Below, one piece after another: positions 35,344 through 49,895 of a DNA stretch of 64,000 nt. The translations under genes were made by a program, and so were the position numbers. The stretch comes from Apostichopus japonicus (Eukaryota > Echinodermata > Holothuroidea > Aspidochirotida > Stichopodidae), in contig NC_092564.1 of the NCBI RefSeq assembly GCF_037975245.1, positions 11,990,484 through 12,054,483 of the forward strand. Direction: 5' to 3'. Under the pieces are notes generated by a model, which saw only the letters and a list, made by a program, of their open reading frames with translations, did no database searches and had not been told where the DNA came from. The stretch's first letter is position 1. The number at the start of each line of letters is the position of its first letter.

Positions 35344-37762
35344 CCATGCACCTTCTGTGCCTGAGCGTCACATATCTTGTCACTGCTCGTTCTGCTCGAA
35401 CGAATGCTTTGATGCACGACTTTGGCGTACCGTTGTGTTAACTACCGTTACCAAATTGTTCCACCTGTGTGCCATATTGCATGCTGTATAGGGAACCGAA
35501 GTATACATACGGCCTCGGAAATTCCTGGCATTATAGTTTGTTAACCATTACAAACCTCAGTCACCTATATCATTGTTCCGGATTACATGGTTCTTACCGT
35601 TCTTTATTAACGTTGTATCGACAATAAACACTCAAAGATAACTTCAATGACACGATATTGATCGTTTCTGTACATAGGTCAAAGTATAACTAGCACACAT
35701 TTGTTAACTTAATCTATTTATACAGCGGTACATAATAACAGGGAAACCATATACGAGATATAGGACGAGAATAAAGATGACATGATTTAACTTACATGTC
35801 ATCATCATGTATAGAAATTCGTTCATATACCGTGCAGTAATGTTTATACAATTTGAACCTTTATTATAGTTTAAGTAATGACTGTTTCGTCATTTTATGT
35901 TTAAACCATTTAACAATCTTATTTCTTTCACTTACCATTTACCATATCATTTGTTTAATCTTAACAAGGATTTGATGTAAGCCTATTTATAAATATTTTA
36001 TATTTAAACTGGTTTAAAATAAATCGAATCCGTAAAATTGACTCAATGTATGGCAGTTTTTTAGACTATGCTCATCTGCATGAAGTTTGACTCATATATG
36101 AATATTATATATATGCATATGCATATTATTTCAGTCCAGTTGAAGAGGAGGGTTCAAGTTAGACAAGTACATGTCTATGAGGTTAACCAAATGTTCTGAG
36201 GGTTAGCAGCAGGAAATGCTTGCTGAAGTTTGAACATGACTGCAGCCATTACTTGACTTTTTGTTTAGCATATAGGCTATTTCACCTTTAAGGGTATACT
36301 AAATAATATATATATGCCTCATCCCCTCCCCCACCCCGGGTCTATACAATTGTCATTCTGTGTTTCTGAAAACCGTTTATATTAACTCAAGCCTCTATTC
36401 CGTGCAGACTTAGTCACATTACAAGTACTTCACTCTTGTTTGTCGTTTAGAAGGAAGCACTAAAAGCCAGTGAAACGAAAGGGAAATTAGTCATCATTAT
36501 ATGGGATTATATTACGCAAAGACGTTATTTTAATGTCGTTGAATTCCACGGTCGTTGGCGTGCGATGTCGTTGGCGTTTCTATTTTACAGGATAACTTAA
36601 GGTGGAGCAAAAGTTGAGTACTATAGTATTCTCTATAGTAATACTAGTAATAATCAACTTGTATGATATATGTTACATCTTTGGAAATGTAAGTTCTTTA
36701 AGGCTAAAAAGGCGTCGGTTCCTCCGTGTGGGCTTCATTATTGATGTTAGTCTATTAGTTTTACAATTTCTAAAAATCAGCCACGTGATAGAAACAACAA
36801 CGCCCTTTGTGTGACATTGTTAATCTTTTATAAGAAATGTCCCAATCCGGTGTCAATATGATGCTCTGGTTTGATTCTAGTATCGGCATGCATCCTTTGA
36901 AAGTGGACTCGATTAAGTTACCAAAACTGGTTTTTATTCCTCGAGATTATAAATATATGTTGCATCCGCGATACAAGGCAATATGTTTCGTCGATTTACG
37001 TGCTAAAGATTATTTCCATGGATTGGGTTAACTTCTCAAATGGTGACTATATAGTTATTGACCCTTACCAAACTAAGTAAATACAACAACAGAAATATGA
37101 CTGGGAAATTATATTTTCATTTCGAAAGATATAAACCTATCCATACACATCGCCGTAAAACGAACTGCAGCCATGAAGCTCAACAACACATGTCACACAC
37201 ACACGCACCCACACAGCGCACCGCTATTCAATAACCACATGGAGGAAATATCGTGTGTGTCTGAATATATTCTCTATACCTACACTAAGTACTATATCTA
37301 TTACAATATGCATTTCCTGAAATAAAAGAGCGAATAAAAGAATAAAGGAATAAAAGAGCGAAGGATTATATTGTAAAGTAAATTTAGATCTTAGTATACT
37401 AAGAAAACGAGATACAATTATTACCTATACCACACAGACAAGAGGTAATCTGTTTATAATTGCCTGGGAAAACCATTGAGGTGTTCATGATTTTAACACA
37501 CACAAATTATTTCGGTAATCGTGCAAACTTTAACATAACGAAAGTAAACTTCGTTATACATAACAAAGTATCAAATACTTTGATAAACTAACTTTGTACA
37601 AATTTAAAAGATTGCAATACAAAATGTGGTGAAAATCATGAAAACCCCTGGACAAAAAAACCCAATCTTTACCCCATTTAGATTTATGTGCGGACAACAT
37701 GGCCACTAGGCTATGGACACTGATTAAATATCCAGAGGTTCGAAACCGGTACAGAGATCGGA
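35344..37762. other. no gene recognised (2.4 kb)
   Basis: AT-rich. A 70-codon hydrophobic plus-strand frame at 36602-36814 and one of 64 codons at 36837-37031 lie close together but show no motif and no splice sites I trust. A CACACA tract lies near 37195. Nothing else recognised. Confidence 0.35.
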
Positions 37763-40700
37763 ATTCAACCGTAGGCATTTGTCACCAGAAATAAACGACA
37801 AAGGCAATTTTTTCTCCGTTTCATTTATTCACGATTATTAAACATGTATGTGGTACATCGATTATATTTAGAGTTCTGATAACAACATAGATATGTCATC
37901 TGGATGATACAATGGAATTATTAACATAATGTGAAAATTGATTCTGAATTGAGTATTTCTTCTTCTCCACTTATACCGAAATATATGTAAACATATCCAG
38001 AAAAACATAGATGATAAGCAGAGGTTAAGTCAAGAGTCGCAAAGTTCATTGATTGAATGAGAAAAACAAGTCTTTAATGCCATGTATTTTCTACGAGCAG
38101 AGCTAGTAGAGTTTCGCTTCGAGGCAATGTGCTTCTCAACGTTAAGAATGAATTTCATTTTATAGAAGAAATTGTAGCAGTTTTGTTTACAATTGATGAT
38201 AAAGATCGGAATTCAACTGTAGGCATTTATCACCAGAAATAAACGACAAAGGCAAATAAATAAATATATATATATATAAAATTGTAGAGATATTTCATCA
38301 ATAATCCTATATACAATTGTATATACTAGCCACACACACAAATAAGGTTTATAAAGAAAATAAAGTAATAATGTAAATAGAGAAAATAAAGTAATAATGT
38401 AAATAGAGTAAAATAGGTAATAATGTAAATATAGTAAATAAAGTAATGATGTAAATAGAGTAAATAGAATATGGTATAAGTAAATAAAGTAAATAAAATT
38501 AAAAGTAAATAAAATATACATATATCAAAAGTAATAATGTAAATAAAGTAACAATGCAAATAAAGTAAATGAAGGCACATTTGTCACCTGTATCGACCAA
38601 TGCGAATTCTGTTTTGGTGACAAATATTGCCTTACTCTACAAGGATCTCTATAAAGATCTCTATTAAGTAAATAATGTAAATAGAGTGAATAAAGTAATA
38701 ACGTTAAGAGAGTAAATAAAGTAATAATGTAAACAAAGTAAATAAAGTTATGATGTAAATAAAGTAATGATGTAAATAGAGTGAATAGAGTATGGTATAA
38801 GTAAATAAAGTAAATAAAATATAAAGTAAATAAAATATAAAAATATAAAAAGTAATAATGTAAATAAGGTAACAATGTAAATAAAGGAAATGTAGGCATT
38901 TGTCACCAGTATCCAACGATGCAAATTCTGTTTTGGTGACAAATATTTGCTTACTCTATAAAGATCTCTATAACGTAAATAAAGTAAATGTAGTAAATAA
39001 AGTAAAGTAAATAAAGAAAGTAAATAAAGCTAATAAGGTAAATAAAGTAACTAAAGTAAATAAAGAAGATAAAGAAAGTAAAGTAAATAAGGTAAATAAA
39101 GTAAATAAAGTAACTGAAGTCAATAAAGTCAATGAAGTAAAATGAAGTAAAAATATGTAAAATGAAGTAAAATAATAAAAAAATAAAGAAAGTAAAGAAA
39201 ATAAAGAAAAAATGAAAATAAAGAAAATAAAGTATGTAATGTACATAACTTTTTATGATGTTAATATAGTAAATATAGTAAATAAAGTAATAAAAGTAAA
39301 GTAAATTAAGTAAATAAAGTATATTAAGTATATATAGTACATATAGTATATATAGTAAATATAGTATATATAGTATATAAATAGTAAGTATATATAGTAA
39401 TAAAGTATATATAATAAAGTAAATAAAGTCAAGAAAGTAAAATGAAGTCAATGAAGTAAAATGAAGTAAAATGAAAGAAAATAAAGAAAATAAAGTAAAT
39501 AAAGTAAATAAAGTAAATAAAGTAAATAAAGTAAATAAAGTAAATAAAGAAAATAAAGAAAATAAAGTAAATAAAGTAAGTAAAGTAAGTAAAGTATGTA
39601 AAATGAAAAGTGAATAGAGTAAATAAAGTAATTGTAGGCACATTTGTCACCAGTATCGAATAATGCGATTTCTGTTGGTGATAAATATTGCCTTACTCTA
39701 TCGAGATCTGTATTGAGAAGCCGGATCTCGAAAGAGAAACTTCGAAAAGACTCTGTTATATGAAATTGAACGACAAAGGCTAATAAATATACATATACTT
39801 AAAATTTTAGAGATAGTTCATTAATAATTCTATAAACAATTGTATATACAAGCAACACACACGCACGCACACACATACATATACATAGATAGAATTCTAT
39901 GTAATTGTACATACAAACCACACAAATACACGCACACGCATACATATATATATATAAATAAGTAATTAAAGGAAATAGAGTAAATAGAGTAAATAAAGTA
40001 AATAGAGTAAATAAAGTAAATAAAGTAAAATGAAGTAAAATGAAGTTAAATAAAAGAAAATAAAGAAAAGAAAGTAAATAAAGTAAATAAATTTAATAAA
40101 ATAGATAAAGTAAGTAAAGTAAATAAAGTGAATAGAGTAAATAAAGTAATTGTAGGCACATTTGTCACCAGTATCGAACAATGCGAATTCTGTTTTTGTG
40201 ACAAATATTGCATTACTCTATCGAGATGGATCTCGAAAGAGAAACTTCAATAAGACTCTGTTATATGAAATTGAACGACAAAGGCTAATAAATATATACT
40301 TAAAATTTTATATACAAGCAACACACACACACGCACGCCAACACACACACACATATATAAATAGAATTCTGTATAATTGTACATACAAACCACACACACA
40401 CACGCACACGCACACATTTATATATATATAATAAATAAATAAAGTAAATAGAGTAAATAGAGTAAATAAAGTCAATAAAGTCAATAAAGCAAAATGAAAT
40501 AAAATAAAATAAAGAAAATAAAGAAATTAAAGGAAATAAAGAAAATAAAGTAACTAAAGTAAATAAAATAAATGAAGTAAATAAAATATATAAAGCAAAT
40601 AAAGTAAAAAAGAGTCAACAAAGTCAATAAAGTAAAATGAAGTAAAATAAAGAAAATAAAGTAAAAAAAGTAAATAAAGTATGTAAAATGAAAAGTGAAT

Positions 40701-40843
40701 AAAGTAATTGTAGGCACATTTGTCACCAGTATCGAACAATGCAAATTCTGTTTTGGTGACAAATATTGCATTACTATCGAGATGGATCTCGAAAGAGAAA
40801 CTTCGAAAAGACTCTGTTATATGAAATTGAACGACAAAGGCTA

Positions 40844-40894
<51 letters not shown>

Positions 40895-41345
40895 GGTTTG
40901 TACATACAAACCACACACACACACACAAATACATATATATATATGTATATATATATATAGATATATATATACATATATATTCATATATATACATATATAT
41001 ATATATATATAGAGTAAATAGAGTCAATAAAGTCAATAAAGTAAAATGAAATAAAATAAATAAAATAAAGGAAATAAAGAAAATAAAGAAAATAAAGAAA
41101 ATAAAGTAAATAAAATAAATAATGTAAATAAAGTAAATAACGTAAATAAAGTAAATAAAGTAAATAAAGTAAGTAAAGTAAATAAAGTGAATAAAGTGAA
41201 TAGAGTAAATAAAGTAATTGTAGGCACATTTGTCACCAGTATCGAACAATGCGAATTCTGTTTGTGGCAAATATTGCCTCTATCGACTCTATCGAGATCT
41301 GTATTGAGAAGCCGGATCTCGAAAGAGAAACTTCGAAAAGTTATA
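37763..41345. repeat. composite repeat: AAATAAAG minisatellite with 8 hairpin modules
   Basis: Long tracts of GTAAATAAA units alternate with a ~75-150-bp module that starts GTAGGCA at 37771, 38219, 38571, 38892, 39634, 40152, 40710 and 41220. In the best copies the module contains ATTTGTCACCA and, about 27 bases on, TGGTGACAAAT, an 11-bp perfect inverted repeat. It is followed by TCTCGAAAGAGAAACTTCGA and TATATGAAATTGAACGACAA. The last four copies are spaced 510-560 bp, so the module plus minisatellite behaves as a higher unit. AT and CA microsatellites are interspersed (40847-41015, 40320-40420). Tyr/Leu/Phe-rich minus-strand frames here are repeat translation. Confidence 0.9.
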
Positions 41346-41443
41346 AAATTGAGCGACAAGAGATATCGATATTCCAGCTCTGCTTTCTCATTGATGTAGT
41401 AGTTACTCCTTGTAGTATAGTCTACACATCCTCACCCTACACA

Positions 41444-41718
41444 ATTCACAGTGTTAGATTAACAATGGAAGGTCGATCAAACGTCTTCTAGGTGGTTTCA
41501 GGTATTTTCTTCCTGTTCATTATCATTGAGAAATTACGAATTCACAGTGGTGGATTAACGATGGAAGGTCGATCAAACATCTTCTAGGTGGTTGCAGGTA
41601 ATTTCTTCCAGTTCATCTTCATTGAGATATTACGAATTCACAGTGGTGGATTAACGATAGAAGTTCGATCAAATATCTTGGAGGTGGTTGCAGGTATTTT
41701 CTTCCAGTTCATCTTCAG
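41444..41718 (+). repeat. 96-bp tandem repeat, ~2.9 copies
   Basis: Units start ATTCACAGTG at 41444, 41540 and 41636, each containing GGTCGATCAAA-like and GGTGGTTGCAGGTA words. The period is 96 bp, and the third copy is cut short. Confidence 0.9.
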
Positions 41719-42018
41719 GCTGCCGAGAAACGAGAGAAATATTACTAAAAAATATTGAAGCAATCTTTGGATATGGGTTTCTCTCGTACATCTATGTTGA
41801 AGTATTTTTTAAAGTATTTTAGGACTATTAATCAATGCGTCATCTAGGAACAAATTTATCTGGTACTGACCTGGATGATCCACCAACTGTACGTTCCTAG
41901 AAATGGCTCCTGGAATCAATTTAGTTCTTGTACACCCGCTGATTTAATAACTTTATACTAAGGCGACTGGTTGATAGGACGGTAGATGGCAGAGTTCCTG
42001 GTGGCTGCTATCGGTCAC

Positions 42019-42090
42019 TTCATCTGGCGGAGACTACAAGAGTTCAGTTCATCTGGCGGGGACTACAAGCTTTTCAGTTCATCTGGCGTT
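42019..42090 (+). repeat. short tandem repeat, ~3 copies
   Basis: TTCATCTGGCGG followed by GGACTACAAG occurs two and a half times with a period near 30-32 bp. Confidence 0.8.
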
Positions 42091-42284
42091 GGCTGGTGAT
42101 TGGTGGCTGGTGCAGGTAATTCGTGGTTGGTGGATGGAGAAATCAACTTCGAACTTGGAACTAGATGAGAACAATCAATCATTTCTATTTAAAATAATGC
42201 ATATATATGTTATGTAAACACGCATAAAAATTCGCACAATAATCTATAGTAAAATCAATTGCAATACAAACACACATAAGAAAT

Positions 42285-45200
42285 AATTATTTTGCTCATG
42301 GCAATAGGCTAGTGGCTGGTGACTAGTGGTCGTTGGATGGTGCCATATTTTATTTTCCTTAAAGCACTCAACAAAATATATAGTAAATTATATGGCAATA
42401 CAAAAACACATACTTTGTTACTCTTTTGCTCGTGCAAAAAGGCTGGTGACTTGTAGCTGGTGGTCGGTTGCAGCTGGAGCTTGATGATGGTGGTATTTGG
42501 TAGTTGGTGGCTGGAGCAGTCTGGAGAAAGGTGGCTGGTGGTGCTGGTGGTCAAGGAAGATAGAGCTTGTCGATAGTGGAAGGTGGTAGGTGGTTGGGTA
42601 CGTCTGAAATATCTATAAAATAAAAACTAGAAACAAACAATCAGACATTTCTTTAAAAAATGATGCAATATTTGTTTAAACTCTTCAAATCAGCATAAAA
42701 ATATATAGTTAAATCATTGCAATACAAACACAAGTACGGTATTACTCTTTTGCTCGTGGCAAAAGGCTGGAGGAAGGCAGCTGGTGGAAGGTAATATGTG
42801 GTTGGCGGTATAGGTGACTGGGTACGTCTGAAATATCTATAAAATATAAACTAGAAACAAACAATCAGGCATTTCTTTAAGAAATGATGCAATATTTTTT
42901 TTTAAACTCTTCAACGTAGCATTAAAATACATAGTAAAATCATTGCATTACAAACACACATTCGTTATTACTCTTTTGCTCGTGGCAAAAGGCAGGGGGA
43001 ATGTAGCTGGTGGAAGGTGGATGGCGGTATTGGTGGTTGGGTACGTCTGAAACATCTATAAAATATAAACTAGAAACAAATAATCAGGCATTTCTTTAAA
43101 AAAAAATGATGCTATATTTTGTTATAAACTATTCAAATCAGCATAAAAATATATAGTTTAATCATCGCAATACAAACAAACATACGTTATTACTCTTTTG
43201 CTCGTGGCAAAAGGCTGGAGGAAGGCAGCTGGTGACTGGTGGAAGATGGATGGCGGTATTGGTGGTTGGGTTCGTCTGAAACATCTATAAAATATAAACT
43301 AGAAACAAACCATCAGACATTTCTTTACAAAATGATGCAATATTTGTTTAAACTCTTCAAATCAGCATAAAAATATATAGTTAAATCATTGCAATACAAA
43401 CACAAGTACAGTATTACTCTTTTGCTCATGGCAAAAGGCTGGAGGAAGGCAGCTGGTAGAAGGTAGTATGTGGTTGGCGGTATTGGTGACTGGGTACGTC
43501 TGAAATATCTATAAAATATAAACTAGAAACAAACAATCAGGCATTTCTTTAAAAAATGATGCAATATTTTTTTTTAAACTCTTCAAATTAGCATAAAAAT
43601 ACATAGTAAAATCATTGCATTACAAACACACATTCGTTATTACTCTTTTGCTCGTGGCAAAAGGCAGGGGGAATGTAGCTGGTGGAAGGTGGATGGCGGT
43701 ATTGGTGGTTGGGTACGTCTGAAACATCTATAAAATATAAACTAGAAACAAATAATCAGGCATTTCTTTAAAAAAAAATGATGCTATATTTTGTTATAAA
43801 CTATTCAAATCAGCATAAAAATATATAGTTTAATCATCGCAATACAAACGAACATACGTTATTACTCCTTTGCTCGTGGCAAAAGGCTGTGGGAAGGTAG
43901 CTGGTGACTGGTGGAAGATGGATGGCGGTATTGGTGGTTGGGTACGTCTGAAACATCTATAAAATATAAACTAGAAACAAACAATCAGACATTTCTTTAC
44001 AAAATGATGCAATATTTGTTTAAACTCTTCAAATCAGCATAAAAATATATAGTTTAATCATTGCAATACAAACACAAGTACGGTATTACTCTTTTGCTCG
44101 TGGCAAAAGGCTGGAGGAAGGCAGCTGGTGGAAGGAAGTATGTGGTTGGCGGTATAGGTGACTGGGTACGTCTGAAATATCTATAAAATATAAACTAGAA
44201 ACAAACAATCAGACAATTCTTTACAAAATGATGCAATATTTGTTTAAACTATTCAAATCAGCATAAAAATATATAGTTTAATCATCGCAATACAAACGAA
44301 CATACGTTATTACTCTTTTGCTCGTGGCAAAAGGCTGGTGGAAGGTAGCTGGTGACTGGTGGAAGATGGATGGAGGTATTGGTGGTTGGGTTCGTCTGAA
44401 ACATCTGTAAAATATAAACTAGAAACAAATAATCAGGCATTTCTTTTAAAAAAAATGATGCAATATTTTGTTATAAACTATTCAAATCAGCATAAAAATA
44501 TATAGTTAAATCATTGCAATACAAACACAAGTACGGTATTACTCTTTTGCTCGTGGCAAAAGGCTGGAGGAAGGCAGCTGGTGGAAGGTAGTATGTTGTT
44601 GGCGGTATAGGTGACTGGGTACGTCTGAAATATCTATAAAATATAAACTAGAAACAAACAATCAGGCATTTCTTTACAAAATGATGCAATATTTTTTTTA
44701 AACTCTTCAAATCAGCATAAAAATACATAGTAAATTCGTTGCAATACAAACACACATTCGTTATTACTCTTTTGCTCGTGGCAAAAGGCTGGGGGAATGT
44801 AACTGGTGGAAGGTAGTATGTGGTTGGCGGTATAGGTGACTGGGTACGTCTGAAATATCTATAAAATATAAACTAGAAACAAACAATCAGGCATTTCTTT
44901 AAAAAATGATGCAATATTTTTTTTTAAACTCTTCAAATTAGCATAAAAATACATAGTAAAATCATTGCATTACAAACACACATTCGTTATTACTCTTTTG
45001 CTCGTGGCAAAAGGCAGGGGGAATGTAGCTGGTGGAAGGTGGATGGCGGTATTGGTGGTTGGGTACGTCTGAAACATCTATAAAATATAAACTAGAAACA
45101 AATAATCAGGCATTTCTTTAAAAAAAAATGATGCTATATTTTGTTATAAACTATTCAAATCAGCATAAAAATATATAGTTTAATCATCGCAATACAAACG

Positions 45201-48200
45201 AACATACGTTATTACTCTTTTGCTCGTGGCAAAAGGCAGGGGGAAGGTATCTGGTGACTGGTGGAAGATGGATGGCGGTATTGGTGGTTGGGTACGTCTG
45301 AAACATCTATAAAATATAAACTAGAAACAAACAATCAGACATTTCTTTACAAACTGATGCAATATTTGTTTAAACTCTTCAAATCAGCATAAAAATATAT
45401 AGTTTAATCATTGCAATACAAACACAAGTACGGTATTACTCTTTTGCTCGTGGCAAAAGGCTGGAGGAAGGCAGCTGGTGGAAGGAAGTATGTGGTTGGC
45501 GGTATAGGTGACTGGGTACGTCTGAAATATCTATAAAATATAAACTAGAAACAAACAATCAGACAATTCTTAACAAAATGATGCAATATTTGTTTAAACT
45601 ATTCAAATCAGCATAAAAATATATAGTTTAATCATCGCAATACAAACGAACATACGTTAATACTCTTTTGCTCGTGGCAAAAGGCTGTGGGAAGGTAGCT
45701 GGTGACTGGTGGAAGATGGATGGCTGTATTGGTGGTTGGGTTCGTCTGAAACATCTATAAAATATAAACTAGAAACAAACAATCAGACATTTCTTTACAA
45801 AATGATGCAATATTTGTTTAAACTCTTCAAATCAGCATAAAAATATATAGTTAAATCATTGCAATACAAACACAAGTACGGTATTACTCTTTTGCTCGTG
45901 GCAAAAGGCTGGAGGAAGGCAGCTGGTGGAAGGTAGTATGTTGTTGGCGGTATAGGTGACTGGGTACGTCTGAAATATCTATACAATATAAACTAGAAAC
46001 AAACAATCAGGCATTTCTTTACAAAATGATGCAATATTTTTTTTAAACTCTTCAAATCAGCATAAAAATACATAGTAAATTCATTGCATTACAAACACAC
46101 ATTCGTTATTACTCTTTTGCTCGTGGCAAAAGGCTGGGGGAATGTAGCTGGTGACTGGTGGAAGGTGGATGGCGGTATTGGTGGTTGGGTTCGTCTGAAA
46201 CATCTGTAAAATATAAACTAGAAACAAATAATCAGGCATTTCTTTTAAAAAAAATGATGCAATATTTTGTTATAAACTATTCAAATCAGCATAAAAATAT
46301 ATAGTTAAATCATTGCAATACAAACACAAGTACGGTATTACTCTTTTGCTCGTGGCAAAAGGCTGGAGGAAGGCAGCTGGTGGAAGGTAGTATGTGGTTG
46401 GCGGTATAGGTGACTGGGTACGTCTGAAACATCTATAAAATATAAACTAGAAACAAACAATCAGGCATTTCTTTAAAAAATGATGCAATATTTTTTTTTG
46501 AACTCTTCAAATTAGCATAAAAATACATAGTAAAATCATTGCATTACAAACACACATTCGTTATTACTCTTTTGCTCGTGGCAAAAGGCAGGGGGAATGT
46601 AGCTGGTGGAAGGTGGATGGCGGTATTGGTGGTTGGGTACGTCTGAAACATCTATAAAATATAAACTAGAAACAAATAATCAGGCATTTCTTTAAAAAAG
46701 ATGATGCTATATTTTGTTATAAACTATTCAAATCAGCATAAAAATATATAGTTTAATCATCGCAATACAAACGAACATACGTTAATACTCTTTTGCTCGT
46801 GGCAAAAGGCTGTGGGAAGGTAGCTGGTGACTGGTGGAAGATGGATGGCGGTATTGGTGGTTGGTTACGTCTGAAACATCTATAAAATATAAACTAGAAA
46901 CAAACAATCAGACATTTCTTTACAAAATGATGCAATATTTGTTTAAACTCTTCAAATCAGCATAAAAATATATAGTTAAATCATTGCAATACAAACACAA
47001 GTACGGTATTACTCTTTTGCTCGTGGCAAAAGGCTGGAGGAAGGCAGCTGGTGGAAGGTAGTATGTGGTTGGCGGTATAGGTGACTGGGTACGTCTGAAA
47101 TATCTATAAAATATAAACTAGAAACAAACAATCAGGCATTTCTTTACAAAATGATGCAATATTTTTTCTCCAAATCAGCATAAAAATACATAGTAAATTC
47201 GTTGCATTACAAACACACATTCGTTATTACTCTTTTGCTCGTGGCAAAAGGCTGGGGGAATGTAGCTGGTGATTGGTGGAAGGTGGATGGCGGTATTGGT
47301 GGTTGGGTACGTCTGAAACATCTGTAAAATAAAAACTAGAAACAAATAATCAGGCATTTCTTTAAAAAAAATGATGCAATATTTTGTTATAAACTATTCA
47401 AATCAGCATAAAAATATATAGTTTAATCATCGCAATACAAACAAACATACGTTATTACTCTTTTGCTCGTGGCAAAAGGCTGTGGGAAGGTAGCTGGTGA
47501 CTGGTGGAAGGTGGATGGCGGTATTGGTGGTTGGGTACGTCTGAAACATCTATAAAATATAAACTAGAAACAAATAATCAGGCACTTCTTTAAAAAAATG
47601 ATGCAATATTTTGTTATAAACTATTCAAATCAGCATAAAATCATATAGTTTAATCATCGCAATACAAACAAACATACGTTATTACTCTTTTGCTCGTGGC
47701 AAAAGGCTGTGGGAATGTAGCTGGTGACTGGTGGATGGCGGTATTGGTGGTTGGGTACGTCTGAAACATCTATAAAATATAAACTAGAAACAAACAATCA
47801 GACATTTCTTTACAAAATGATGCAATATTTGTTTAAACTCTTCAAATCAGCATAAAAATATATAGTTAAATCATTGCAATACAAACACAAGTACGGTATT
47901 ACTCTTTTGCTCGTGGCAAAAGGCTGTGGGAAGGTAGCTGGTGACTGGTGGAAGGTGGATGGCGGTATTGGTGGTTGGGTACGTCTGAAACATCTATAAA
48001 ATATAAACTAGAAACAAATAATCAGGCACTTCTTTAAAAAAATGATGCAATATTTTGTTATAAACTATTCAAATCAGCATAAAATCATATAGTTTAATCA
48101 TCGCAATACAAACAAACATACGTTATTACTCTTTTGCTCGTGGCAAAAGGCTGTGGGAATGTAGCTGGTGACTGGTGGATGGCGGTATTGGTGGTTGGGT

Positions 48201-49290
48201 ACGTCTGAAACATCTATAAAATATAAACTAGAAACAAACAATCAGACATTTCTTTACAAAATGATGCAATATTTGTTTAAACTCTTCAAATCAGCATAAA
48301 AATATATAGTTAAATCATTGCAATACAAACACAAGTACGGTATTACTCTTTTGCTCGTGGCAAAAGGCTGGAGGAAGGCAGCTGGTGGAAGGTAGTATGT
48401 GGTTGGCGGTATAGGTGACTGGGTACGTCTGAAATATCTATAAAATATAAACTAGAAACAAACAATCAGGCATTTCTTTACAAAATGATGCAATATTTTT
48501 TCTCCAAATCAGCATAAAAATACATAGTAAATTCGTTGCATTACAAACACACATTCGTTATTACTCTTTTGCTCGTGGCAAAAGGCTGGGGGAATGTAGC
48601 TGGTGATTGGTGGAAGGTGGATGGCGGTATTGGTGGTTGGGTACGTCTGAAACATCTGTAAAATAAAAACTAGAAACAAATAATCAGGCATTTCTTTAAA
48701 AAAAAATGATGCTATATTTTGTTATAAACTATTCAAATCAGCATAAAAATATATAGTTTAATCATCGCAATACAAACAAACATACGTTATTACTCTTTTG
48801 CTCGTGGCAAAAGGCTGTGGGAAGGTAGCTGGTGACTGGTGGAAGATGGATGGCGGTATTGGTGGTTGGGTACGTCTGAAACATCTATAAAATATAAACT
48901 AGAAACAAACAATCAGACATTTCTTTACAAAATGATGCAATATTTGTTTAAACTCTTCAAATCAGCATAAAAATATATAGTTAAATCATTGCAATACAAA
49001 CACAAGTACGTTATCACTCTTTTGCTCGTGGCAAAAGGCTGGGGGAAGGTAGCTGGTGGAAAGTGGTATATGGTAATTGGTGGATGGATACGTCTGGAAC
49101 ATCTATAAAATATAAACTAGAGAGGAACAATCAGGCATTTCTTTAAAAAAAATGATGCAATATTTTTTTTTATACTCTTCAAATCAGCATAAAAATACAT
49201 AGTTATACCATTGCAAAACAAACACACGTACGTTATTACTCTTTTGCTCGTGGCAAAAGGCTGGGGGATGATGGGAAACCTGTAGCACCT
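42285..49290 (+). repeat. ~224-bp satellite array, about 30 copies (7 kb)
   Basis: The word TTGCTCGTGGCAAAAGG recurs about every 224 bp from 42748 to 49247 (30 occurrences counted), with degenerate copies at about 42290 and 42423. Every good unit carries CTTTTGC TCGTG GCAAAAG, a 7-bp stem with 5-base loop. Subtypes differ at the words CACAAGTACGG, CACACATTCG and CGAACATACG and in the GGAGGAAGGCAG / GGGGGAATGTAG / GTGGGAAGGTAG segment, and often follow each other as a three-unit (~675-bp) order. 47175-47357 recurs unchanged at 48509-48691, and ~300 bp at 47463 recurs at 47918, showing recent local duplication. Short identical frames in it are not genes. Confidence 0.95.
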
Positions 49291-49888
49291 ACAATATAGT
49301 GACAGAAATGAGCAATCAAGCTTTTCAAAATGATACCACTACTACACTGTTCTTTGTTGTTCTTCTGTTTATTTCATAACCTGGTTCCTAATGTTCTCCC
49401 GTCGATCTGTCGTCTTGGCCCTCGTCCGCATAACCGCATTGTCATCGTTCTAGAAGCAAAACAGTAGAATTGTACGTTAAGTTTCTCCTTAATTTTGTTT
49501 CGAGTATACCCTAAATTTAAATTGCAATAGTCGTAATAATGCTGGTTGCTAAAGTTAGGGAAATCCTTGTAGGTTTCCTGATGTCAGCAGACGTATCCAA
49601 GAAAGAAAGTCCCATAAAATAAGAAACGTTATAGAACGTACCGCCAAAAAACTTTTCTTACAAAATTACTAACAATTGTCACTTATTGCAACATTTGGAA
49701 ACATAAAGACAACTTATGTTTACATCAGAAACTCATCATTTCCACAATTTGCAGCAAAAATTGATGATGTAAATTCAACATAGGCCTATTCAACAACATG
49801 TTTGATTACGCTTCCATCAGAATGCTATCAGTTCAACATTTTTCAGTAATTATCCAGTAAAGGATCTTAACATTTTGACGGCACCTTT
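49291..49888. other. no gene recognised
   Basis: Anonymous sequence following the satellite; nothing supported. Confidence 0.4.
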
Positions 49889-49895
49889 ATGTGTT

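Noticed and set aside
38213-41359. Numerous Tyr/Leu/Phe-rich minus-strand frames up to 238 codons
   Set aside because: They translate the AAATAAAG minisatellite and AT/CA microsatellites; no domain, start context or conservation beyond the repeat.
47175-48691. Two identical 60-codon minus-strand frames
   Set aside because: They are duplicated satellite units, not paralogous genes.
42285-49290. CRISPR-like array
   Set aside because: Units are contiguous 224-bp satellite with no alternation of short repeat and unique spacer, and the DNA is eukaryotic.
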